DNA from: Nocardioidaceae bacterium
GTDB taxonomy: Bacteria; Actinomycetota; Actinomycetes; Propionibacteriales; Nocardioidaceae
DNA: 6,059 nucleotides
Assembly: GCA_025965395.1 (NCBI GenBank)
Contig: JAOPXA010000019.1
Span: 1 to 6,059, forward strand
Reading direction: 5' to 3'
The stretch's first letter is position 1. Each line of letters starts with the position of its first letter. The notes under the pieces are model-generated. The model searched no databases. It had not been told where the DNA came from and saw only the letters and a list, made by a program, of their open reading frames with translations. Below, piece by piece: positions 1-5,206 of this stretch. The position numbers and the translations under genes were made by a program.

Positions 1-13
1 CGCCGTACGATTA

Positions 14-568
14 TCAGCCGTCCTCATGCGTCACCGTGTAGTCGAGCACCATTTGCCCCGCGGGAAGCAACGCGGACGAGTTCAAGGTCATCGCGATTGA
101 CTCATTGTCGCCAAACAGCTTTGGTCCCCTTCCGGCGACGACCGGGTGGAGTACGAAGTGGAAGCGGTCAATCAGGCCCGCTTCGCGTAGCTGAACGGCC
201 AGCGCGGGGCTCGCTCCGAGGTTCATGCGCGCACCCTCGTCGCGCAGCCTGCGCACCTCGTCGACCGGCGACGAACTGACGACTCGCGTGTTCCAGCCCG
301 CCTGATCGAGCGTGCGCGAGAACACCACCTTCGGAACCTCAGTCATCGCGACCGCGAACGCGTTGACTTCAGGCGTGTCTGACTGGTCTTCCGCGACGGT
401 TGCCCAGTAGGGAAACATCAGCTCATAGGTGATGCGACCCAACAGCAAGGTGTCGCACTGTGCGAAAGACTCCGCGGCCTCGCGGTGCAGTGCCTCGTCG
501 GCGATACCGTCCTCATGACCGCACCGCCCATCGAGCGTGCAATTGATTCCCCAGACGACTTCACCCAT
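14..568 (-). CDS. RibD C-terminal / dihydrofolate reductase-family protein
   Basis: A 184-residue protein of the small RibD-C/DHFR-like reductase family, soluble and expected to bind NADPH; the physiological substrate of these stand-alone members is generally unknown. Seen in the sequence: the family N-terminus VVWGINCTLDG (residues 4-14), the LLLGRITYELM segment (41-51) after the first helix, a KVVFSRTL strand (80-87), and the C-terminal signature with LREAGLID (127-134) followed by HPVVAGRGPKLF (141-152). Length is normal for the family. The ATG at 568 is chosen because the family usually begins within a few residues of the VVWGIN strand; GGAG lies just upstream, though very close. The frame stays open upstream to 1264, but that part overlaps the cupin and regulator genes and is not protein-like. 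TGA is followed directly by a second in-frame stop, TAA. It lies 32 bases after the cupin stop and is probably the last gene of the regulator-cupin-reductase operon. The family call is secure; the substrate is not known. Confidence 0.9.
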   Translation of the reverse strand: MGEVVWGINCTLDGRCGHEDGIADEALHREAAESFAQCDTLLLGRITYELMFPYWATVAEDQSDTPEVNAFAVAMTEVPKVVFSRTLDQAGWNTRVVSSSPVDEVRRLRDEGARMNLGASPALAVQLREAGLIDRFHFVLHPVVAGRGPKLFGDNESIAMTLNSSALLPAGQMVLDYTVTHEDG

Positions 569-600
569 GTCTCCAACGTATGGATCGCGCCGCGCCCTGG

Positions 601-990
601 TCAAGACCCGACGGCTGCCTCGTACTCCTGATCGGTGACGAGATCGCCCCACGTTGCATCGTCGTCTTCCCACATGGCGAGGTGAGTCATGAAGTGATCG
701 GGAAGAGCGCCGTGCCAGTGCTCCTCGCCCGGCGGAGTATGAACCGTGTCGCCCGGTCGCATGACGATGACGGTGTCTCGGGTCGCGACGATGCCGAATC
801 CGTCCGTCACATGCAGGGTCTGACCGAGGCTGTGGCTGTGCCAAGCGGTGCGTGCGCACGGAGTGAAGCGAACTGAGTTCACTCGAATATGGGAAACCCC
901 TTCGCCGCGAGCAATGGTGTCGAAGTAGACGTCGCCCGTGAAGATCTCGGCCGGGCCTCGGCTGGTGGCTGTCTGGTTGATCAGCTTCAT
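601..990 (-). CDS. Single-domain cupin, hydroxynitrile-lyase-like
   Basis: A 129-residue cupin with one beta-barrel and no fused domain. The first cupin motif is TAWHSHSLGQTL (residues 48-59) and the second is PGDTVHTPPGEEHWHG (79-94). By comparison with the bacterial manganese cupins that include the Granulicella/Acidobacterium type (R)-hydroxynitrile lyases, the metal ligands should be H51, H53, Q57 and H91, with Gln in place of the usual cupin Glu; H93 sits where those enzymes have a second active-site His. The N-terminal GPAEIFTGDVYFD, the MTHLAMWE strand near residue 101 and a C-terminal WGDLVTDQEY also fit that subgroup. Many relatives are annotated only as cupin proteins and most have no proven reaction, so lyase activity is inference. 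The ATG overlaps the TGA of the upstream regulator gene by four bases, so translation is probably coupled; TCCTT at 1003-1007 reads as an AAGGA ribosome site on the minus strand, rather far from the start. Confidence 0.92.
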   Translation of the reverse strand: MKLINQTATSRGPAEIFTGDVYFDTIARGEGVSHIRVNSVRFTPCARTAWHSHSLGQTLHVTDGFGIVATRDTVIVMRPGDTVHTPPGEEHWHGALPDHFMTHLAMWEDDDATWGDLVTDQEYEAAVGS

Positions 991-1838
991 GAAACGTCGG
1001 CATCCTTGTCAAGGTGAAGGGGTGTTGGAACGTGTTGGCTGGCCGCCCAGCTTGCGAGCAAGCGGAGTGCATCGGCCGTCGGGGTTCCGATGGGAGCGGT
1101 GTAGACGTTGAGGCAAAGTCCCGGCTCTGACGGCAGATCCATGGCCTCGAAGTCGAGGTCGAGCTCTCCGACGATCGGGTGCCGGAGGCGCTTGCGACCG
1201 TTGCGGTGGAACTTGACGTCGTGCGGGTTGCGGCCGGCTTCTTGGCGGAGCATCGCCGCAGCATCTCTGGCGATGAGGTCGTAGTCGACGAAGAAGTCGC
1301 GGGCTGCCGGGTCGAGGTAGACGAATCGTGTGGTGTTTGCCGGTCGGCGGCCAGACGGCCCCGCGACCCGCGATTCGAGGACAGGCGAGTAGAGGGCTTT
1401 GGCCAACGGGTTCATGGCGATGATGTCGTGGCGCCCGTTGCGCACCCAAGCAGGTGCCTCGGACATAGCGTCAAGCACCTGCTGGACCGCCGGTCGTACG
1501 GTGCGAGTGGGAGTTTGCGGGCGAGCTTTCGAGGGACCGGCTGCACGGGCGAGGGCAAACAAATGGTCGTGCTCCGCCTCATCGAGCTGCAGTGCAGTGG
1601 CCATAGATTCGAGCACGCTGTCCGATGCGCCGGACAGGTCGCCGCGCTCCATACGCACGTAGTAGTCGACCGAGACTCCGGAAAGCATCGCGACTTCTTC
1701 GCGGCGCAGCCCCTTCACCCGTCGATTGCCCCCGTATGCAGGGAGGCCTGCTTGAGCGGGAGTGATGCGCGCACGACGGGACGTGAGGAATTCACGTATC
1801 TCGTTTCTGTGCGCTGCCCTGCTGTCGTGTTCGCTCAT
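987..1838 (-). CDS. XRE-family transcriptional regulator with MmyB-like ligand-binding domain
   Basis: A 283-residue DNA-binding regulator. The N-terminal helix-turn-helix domain covers about residues 10-98: NEIREFLTSRRARITP, then RRVKGLRREEVAMLSGVSVD (39-58) and YYVRMERGD (59-67), the classic signature of actinobacterial HTH_31/MmyB proteins. A Pro/Thr-rich linker (102-113) leads to the MmyB-type ligand domain from about 115 to 267, with WVRNGRHDIIAMNPLAKALY (131-150), FVYLDPAARDFF (172-183), HPIVGELDLDFEAMDLP (220-236) and NVYTAPIGTPTADALRLLASW (244-264). MmyB-type domains are PAS-like, and a structure with a bound fatty acid is known, so a hydrophobic effector is plausible. Oddity: EAGRNPHD (200-207) runs straight into VKFHRNG (208-214), while relatives as I remember them have about 25 more residues there, so part of the ligand domain seems deleted in frame. 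It is divergent from the zinc dehydrogenase at 1972 and heads the cupin/reductase operon, so it is the likely regulator of both. No strong ribosome site precedes the ATG. Confidence 0.93.
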   Translation of the reverse strand: MSEHDSRAAHRNEIREFLTSRRARITPAQAGLPAYGGNRRVKGLRREEVAMLSGVSVDYYVRMERGDLSGASDSVLESMATALQLDEAEHDHLFALARAAGPSKARPQTPTRTVRPAVQQVLDAMSEAPAWVRNGRHDIIAMNPLAKALYSPVLESRVAGPSGRRPANTTRFVYLDPAARDFFVDYDLIARDAAAMLRQEAGRNPHDVKFHRNGRKRLRHPIVGELDLDFEAMDLPSEPGLCLNVYTAPIGTPTADALRLLASWAASQHVPTPLHLDKDADVS

Positions 1839-1971
1839 ACCGCCACCGTACGTCGCTCATTCGTCAGGAGGGAGGCTCTGTCAGTACCCGGAAGAACAGT
1901 CACTCCCGCAGGAGCGGCCCATGCCGTTAACTGATGTCACCGAGAACCAATCGCTCAACGAAAGGACAATC
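1839..1971. promoter_or_regulatory. Divergent intergenic region between regulator and alcohol dehydrogenase
   Basis: These 133 bases must hold the promoters of both the regulator operon (leftward) and the dehydrogenase (rightward), and are where autoregulation would be expected. I see no convincing -35/-10 pair or long dyad. A CGTACG palindrome lies at 1847-1852, just upstream of the regulator start. Two Shine-Dalgarno-like sites face right: AGGAG at 1910-1914 and AAAGGA at 1961-1966. The role is inferred from gene layout. Confidence 0.5.
1961..1966 (+). promoter_or_regulatory. Ribosome binding site of the zinc dehydrogenase
   Basis: AAAGGA lies five bases before the ATG at 1972 and supports that start. 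A competing AGGAG (1910-1914) sits six bases before an in-frame ATG at 1921, which would add 17 residues (MPLTDVTENQSLNERTI). The family normally begins at MRAT.YMYGAGDVR-like sequence, so 1972 is preferred. Confidence 0.7.
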
Positions 1972-3012
1972 ATGAGAGCGACCTACATGTACGGTGCTGG
2001 CGACGTCCGGATCCACGAGATCCCTGACGCGGCCCTTCAGCGGTCAACCGATGCACTCGTCCGCATCGTCCGCTCCTGCATCTGCGGATCCGACCTGCAC
2101 CCCTACCACTCGATGCCGGACACACCCGAGGGAAGTCCGATGGGCCACGAGTTCATTGGCGTGGTCGAAGACATAGGCTCCGAGGTCGCCACCCTGGCGA
2201 AGGGTGACTTTGTCATCGCACCGTTCGCATGGTCAGACGGCACCTGCCAGTTCTGCCGCGAGGGCCTCCAGACTTCGTGCGAGCACGGCGGCTTCTGGGG
2301 CGGAAACGGCATCGGCGGTGGACAGGCCGAGGCCGTCCGCGTCCCCTTCGCCGACGGCACCCTCGTCACGGTGCCCGGCATCACCGAGGACTCGCCTCTT
2401 CTGCCGTCGCTCCTCAGCCTCTCCGATGTCTACGGCACCGGCTGGCACGCCGCCCGCCAAGCGCACGTGACGAACGGCGACACGGTCGTTGTTATCGGCG
2501 ACGGCGCCGTGGGCCTGCTTTCCGTGCTCTCGGCCAAGCAGATGGGCGCTGAGCGCATCATTCTCATGGGGCGCCATCAATCGCGCACCGATCTCGGCCG
2601 TGCGTTCGGAGCAACTGACGTGGTTGCGGCCCGCGGAGATGAAGGCATCGCCGAGGTCCGCGAGCTCACCGGCGGACATGGCGCCCACAAGGTTCTCGAG
2701 GCTGTCGGTCACGCGCCGGCGTATCAGCAGGCAGTCCGTACCGTCCGCCCAGGCGGAATCATCTCTCGCGTGGGTGTCCCGCAGTACGAAGAGGCGCCTG
2801 TCGGCTTCGGAAGCTTGTTTGGCGGCAACATCACGCTGACCGGCGGACCCGCACCCGTGCGCGCCTACATCGAGCAGTTGCTCCCTGCGGTGCTCGACGG
2901 CACCGTCAACCCCGGCCTGGTCTTCGACCGCACGGTCGACCTCGACGGCGTGCCTGACGGGTACCGAGCGATGGACAACCGCGAGGCACTGAAGGTCATG
3001 ATCCGGTCATGA
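1972..3012 (+). CDS. Zinc-dependent alcohol dehydrogenase (MDR superfamily)
   Basis: A 346-residue medium-chain NAD(P)-dependent dehydrogenase, cytosolic, expected to interconvert an alcohol and an aldehyde or ketone. The GroES-like catalytic domain has the zinc-site residues C38 in CICGSDLH (36-43), H59-E60 in GHEF and D152. The structural-zinc loop keeps C92, C95 and C103 (TCQFCREGLQTSC) but is shorter and differently spaced than in classical enzymes, as in the subgroup with a GGFWGG motif (106-111). The Rossmann fold starts at VVVIGDGAVGLLS (172-184), a GxGxxG loop. The second strand ends in LMGRH (198-202), with no acidic residue where NAD-specific enzymes usually have Asp or Glu; this hints at NADP(H), an inference. 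The start at 1972 is chosen for its ribosome site and for the family N-terminus MRATYMYGAGDVR. It is divergent from the MmyB-type regulator, its likely controller. Its TGA overlaps the ATG of the decayed MFS gene at 3009, so the two were once co-translated. Substrate unknown. Confidence 0.95.
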   Translation: MRATYMYGAGDVRIHEIPDAALQRSTDALVRIVRSCICGSDLHPYHSMPDTPEGSPMGHEFIGVVEDIGSEVATLAKGDFVIAPFAWSDGTCQFCREGLQTSCEHGGFWGGNGIGGGQAEAVRVPFADGTLVTVPGITEDSPLLPSLLSLSDVYGTGWHAARQAHVTNGDTVVVIGDGAVGLLSVLSAKQMGAERIILMGRHQSRTDLGRAFGATDVVAARGDEGIAEVRELTGGHGAHKVLEAVGHAPAYQQAVRTVRPGGIISRVGVPQYEEAPVGFGSLFGGNITLTGGPAPVRAYIEQLLPAVLDGTVNPGLVFDRTVDLDGVPDGYRAMDNREALKVMIRS

Positions 3013-3156
3013 CCGAGAAGACGAACCTTGGTTCGTAAGACACAGACAGCCGAGCGGAAGTATGCCCATGCGATCCTGACGATCAGCTACTTCATGATCC
3101 TGCTGGACAACTCGGCGATCTTCACGGATCTGCTGAGCATCGAGAGCGGCAAGTAG
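3009..3156 (+). pseudogene. MFS transporter remnant (N-terminus and first membrane helix only)
   Basis: An ATG at 3009 overlaps the dehydrogenase TGA and opens MTEKTNLGS, then hits TAA at 3036-3038. One base over, the frame from 3028 reads VRKTQTAERKYAHA, then ILTISYFMILLDNSAIFT, then DLLSIESGK and TAG at 3154. This second part matches the start of drug/MFS transporters (DHA2-like), where a soluble N-terminus runs into first-helix sequence like AHAILTxSYFMxxLDNSxIFTGLP. So the original gene probably began at 3009, suffered a one-base shift between about 3028 and 3036, and lost everything after the first of 12-14 helices. The downstream bases up to 3259 show no further transporter sequence. 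The four-base overlap with the dehydrogenase says the transporter was once part of that operon, presumably exporting a related compound. A 42-codon product from a TTG or GTT-adjacent start could still be made but would be non-functional as a transporter. Homology is recognised from memory of the family. Confidence 0.75.
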
Positions 3157-3259
3157 CTGCTCGGACAGTCCCGGGCGGCCGTCGCCGCACGCGTCAAGAT
3201 CCTGTCAAGATTTGCCAGCGCGAGGCGCTTTCCGACCGCGGCGGGGCGACGATGAAGGT
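3157..3259. other. Intergenic region before the DUF4118 gene
   Basis: No coding sequence recognised here. It holds the phased GTCAAGAT repeat (3193-3211) and a weak translation signal (GAAGG at 3254-3258, only one base from the ATG). No terminator hairpin with a T tract is visible after the transporter remnant, so read-through from the dehydrogenase operon is possible. Confidence 0.5.
3193..3211 (+). promoter_or_regulatory. Tandem GTCAAGAT repeat, candidate OmpR/KdpE-type operator
   Basis: The sequence GTCAAGAT-CCT-GTCAAGAT is two exact 8-base copies whose starts are 11 bases apart, i.e. one helical turn, 48 bases before the ATG of the DUF4118 gene. Winged-helix response regulators of the OmpR/PhoB/KdpE class characteristically bind tandem half-sites with 10-11 base phasing. 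Seen: the repeat. Inferred: that it is an operator, and that it acts on the downstream gene. Confidence 0.45.
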
Positions 3260-4021
3260 ATGGACATCACATGGGTTCAACGCAACCACGCGGTCGTACT
3301 CACCCTCGCTGCCGCCCTGCCACTGGCGTGGTGCGCTCTGGCCGAACAGCTCGCTGACAACCTCACCTCCACGACCGCAGCACTCGTGCTCGTGGTGCTT
3401 GTCGTCGCCGCTGCGGCCACGGGCGATCGACTCGCCGGCGCGATCGCGGCGCTATCCGCAGCAGCGTGGTTCGACTTCTTCCTGACCCAGCCGGTGCGGT
3501 CGTTCACGATCGACGGTTCGGGAGACGTCGAGGTCGCCATTCTCCTTGTCATCGTCGGTGTCGCGGTCACCGAGATCACCCTGTGGGGTCGGCGCCAGCA
3601 AGCATCGTCCAGCATCCGGGCGGGCTACCTCGAGGGCGTCATAACTACGTCGCAGATCGTCGCCGGGCAGCTCTCCACGACCGATCTGGTGGACCACGTC
3701 GCGACGAGCATCACCGAGCTCCTGGAGATCGACAGCTGCCGCTTTGTCGAAGGCAGCAACGCCTCGCCCAACCGTCCCTCGCTCGAACCTGACGGAACCG
3801 TGACCGTGCGCGGGAAGCGTACGAACGTCGAGCGCGACGGATTGCCGACCATGAACGAGATCCTGCTCCCAGCGCGCTATCACGGCGCCACATTCGGGCA
3901 CTTCGTGATGACGGCGTCCACGCACAGCGTGCGTCCCACGCTGGAGCAGCGGCAAGTCGCGGTGCTGTTAGCCAACCAAGTGGGCGCCGAGCTCGCTTCT
4001 GGATCAACTCGGCACCCGTAG
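3260..4021 (+). CDS. DUF4118 membrane protein (KdpD-like sensor domain, no kinase)
   Basis: A 253-residue inner-membrane protein. Four hydrophobic segments are visible: about 11-28, 38-54, 58-76 and 90-109, with short loops. The AWFDFFLTQPVRSFTID stretch (69-85) and the fourth helix with VTEITLW (103-109) are the hallmark of the DUF4118 domain, the four-helix membrane part of the potassium-sensing kinase KdpD. After the RRQQ stop-transfer (111-114) comes a cytoplasmic region with a helix (121-155, LEGVITTSQIVAGQLSTTDL) and a weak GAF-like segment (LLEIDSCRFVEG, then strands and a C-terminal helix LEQRQVAVLLANQVGAEL). The protein ends there: no H-box, no ATPase domain and no Usp domain as in full KdpD. 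Such stand-alone DUF4118 proteins occur in actinobacteria; their function is not established, and a signalling or accessory sensory role is inference. The ATG at 3260 is preferred over an in-frame TTG at 3212 that lies directly against the GTCAAGAT repeat. No Kdp transport or response-regulator gene is in the window. Confidence 0.85.
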   Translation: MDITWVQRNHAVVLTLAAALPLAWCALAEQLADNLTSTTAALVLVVLVVAAAATGDRLAGAIAALSAAAWFDFFLTQPVRSFTIDGSGDVEVAILLVIVGVAVTEITLWGRRQQASSSIRAGYLEGVITTSQIVAGQLSTTDLVDHVATSITELLEIDSCRFVEGSNASPNRPSLEPDGTVTVRGKRTNVERDGLPTMNEILLPARYHGATFGHFVMTASTHSVRPTLEQRQVAVLLANQVGAELASGSTRHP

Positions 4022-4040
4022 GCGACCGTTCGCAGGGCAC

Positions 4041-5072
4041 TCAGTGGTGCCGGTGGTGAACATCCGGGTAGTGCTGGTGGGCATGAGTGATCGGCTGATG
4101 GACGTGCCCGTGCACGTGCCAGGCCCCGGCGGACACTGACTCGGCGTGCTCATGCCGGTGATGCTCGTCGTGGCTGTGCCAGTGCTCGTGCTCGAGAGCG
4201 ACGTGGGTGTGGTGATGTGCGTGCTTCTCCGTGAGGTGGAGCGCAATGCCCACCGCCATCAGCAAGCCAGCGATAATGAGCGGCACCGTCAAGGGGTCGC
4301 CGACCGCGATGGCCAAGAGCGCTCCAAAGAACGGCGCGGCCGAGAAATAGGCGCCTGCACGAGCGGTGCCGAGATGGCGCAGGGCAACGATAAACAGCAC
4401 GAGGCTGACCCCGTAGGCAAAGAAGCCGACCACCATGGCCGCCCCCACATACCCCGCACTTGGCACATGCGCCCCCACCACCAACGCGAGCGCGAGATTG
4501 ACCAGACCGGCAACCACTCCCTTGATCGCCACCAGCCACGTGGCGTCGTGCAGGGAGACCTTGCGGGTCAGGTTGTTGTCCAACCCCCAGCACGCGCACG
4601 CGGCAAGGATCGCAAGCGCCGGCCACACGCTGGAGAATTGAGTCCCGCTAGGCACGCTCAAGATCGCCGCCCCAGCGACAATCGCGACCATTCCAAGAGC
4701 GATCCGGCGGTCGACGTTCTCTCGGAAGAGGAACCAGGCGAGCAGGGCCGTGAACACGCCTTCCGCGTTGAGCAGAAGCGAGGCCCCCGAAGCCGGCATG
4801 GACGACAGGCCCAGCAACAGCAGGACCGGGCCGAGGACTCCGCCGAACACGATGGCCCCCGCGAGAGGCAACCGATCATCGGCCGTCAGCCGAACTCGCG
4901 GTGCGCGCTTCGCCAGCCGAATTGCGGTCATGCCGGCGCCCGAACCGATGTAGAGCAACCCCGCAAGCATCACGGGACTCACGTCACTCAGCAGGATCTT
5001 GGCGCAAGGAGTGCCCGCGCCAAAGAGCACAGCGGCGGCCAACGCCGCTCGCACGCCCGGATGCACCGTCAT
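4041..5072 (-). CDS. EamA/DMT-family permease with histidine-rich C-terminal tail
   Basis: About 343 residues: a drug/metabolite-transporter superfamily permease with two EamA repeats (about ten membrane helices, residues 8-280). Family features include the first helix VRAALAAAVLFGAGTPCAKILL (7-28), the end of repeat one with ASLLLNAEGVFTALLAWFLFRENVDRR, and the matching part of repeat two, GAYFSAAPFFGALLAIAVGDPL. After the last helix (LLMAVGIALHLTEK) comes a hydrophilic tail, residues 283-343, with 24 His in 61 residues in HxH patterns, mixed with Glu and Asp; it ends YPDVHHRHH. Such tails are known on metal carriers (cation-diffusion facilitators, Ni/Co exporters), so binding or moving a transition metal such as Ni, Co or Zn is a reasonable inference; DMT members otherwise export metabolites. 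Start is uncertain: ATG 5072 is used; GTG 5105 would add 11 residues (AGGAG at 5118-5122, rather distant), and GTG 5066 has the best-spaced GGAG. It converges on the DUF4118 gene with 19 bases between stops. Confidence 0.88.
   Translation of the reverse strand: MTVHPGVRAALAAAVLFGAGTPCAKILLSDVSPVMLAGLLYIGSGAGMTAIRLAKRAPRVRLTADDRLPLAGAIVFGGVLGPVLLLLGLSSMPASGASLLLNAEGVFTALLAWFLFRENVDRRIALGMVAIVAGAAILSVPSGTQFSSVWPALAILAACACWGLDNNLTRKVSLHDATWLVAIKGVVAGLVNLALALVVGAHVPSAGYVGAAMVVGFFAYGVSLVLFIVALRHLGTARAGAYFSAAPFFGALLAIAVGDPLTVPLIIAGLLMAVGIALHLTEKHAHHHTHVALEHEHWHSHDEHHRHEHAESVSAGAWHVHGHVHQPITHAHQHYPDVHHRHH
4044..4226 (-). repeat. Low-complexity region encoding the His-rich tail
   Basis: On the minus strand this segment is dense in CAC/CAT codons, seen on the plus strand as recurring GTG/ATG trinucleotides. 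It encodes residues 283-343 of the permease. Such tracts often vary in length between strains by slippage; here the reading frame is intact. Confidence 0.7.
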
Positions 5073-5206
5073 TCTCCAGATCTTAGCGAATGTGCTTCCT
5101 ATCACTCTCGGGCCAAACTCCTATGAATTCCACAGAACCGATCGATAACCTGCTCAAGACATTCGGGTTGGGGCGGCTCTCTCGGGCCAGTAAGTAGACA
5201 ACATTC
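5073..5206. promoter_or_regulatory. Divergent intergenic region between permease and cutinase genes
   Basis: These 134 bases should carry promoters for both divergent genes. No convincing -35/-10 pair was found on either strand. They hold an 11-base direct repeat, CTCTCGGGCCA, at 5105-5115 and 5179-5189. The in-frame TAG at 5195-5197 limits the cutinase start to 5207 or later. Confidence 0.45.

Noticed and set aside
569..1264. Upstream extension of the minus-strand reading frame of the reductase, giving a 416-residue open frame
   Set aside because: It runs through the cupin and regulator genes in another frame and its translation is a Ser/Arg/Thr/His-rich composition typical of shadow frames; the reductase family begins at the ATG at 568.
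1847..1852. CGTACG palindrome upstream of the regulator as an operator
   Set aside because: Six bases are too short to stand out; a similar CGTACG occurs at 4-9, so it is not distinctive.
1179..1934. Plus-strand open frame of 251 codons opposite the regulator
   Set aside because: It has no recognisable motif and mirrors the well-supported regulator gene, crossing its promoter region.
3009..3156. Programmed frameshift joining the two parts of the MFS remnant
   Set aside because: No slippery heptamer or stimulatory structure is evident, and the joined product would end after one membrane helix, so decay is the simpler reading.
3212..3259. TTG start adding 16 residues to the DUF4118 protein
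   Set aside because: It has no ribosome site, sits directly against the GTCAAGAT repeat, and the added residues are Arg/Gly-rich without membrane or family character.
4022..4033. Small hairpin GCGA-CCGT-TCGC between the convergent stops
   Set aside because: A four-base stem without a T tract is too weak to call a terminator.
4146..5126. Plus-strand open frame of 326 codons opposite the permease
   Set aside because: Its translation is rich in Arg, Gln, His and Glu with no domain, and it exactly mirrors the permease gene; long antisense frames are common in high-GC coding DNA.
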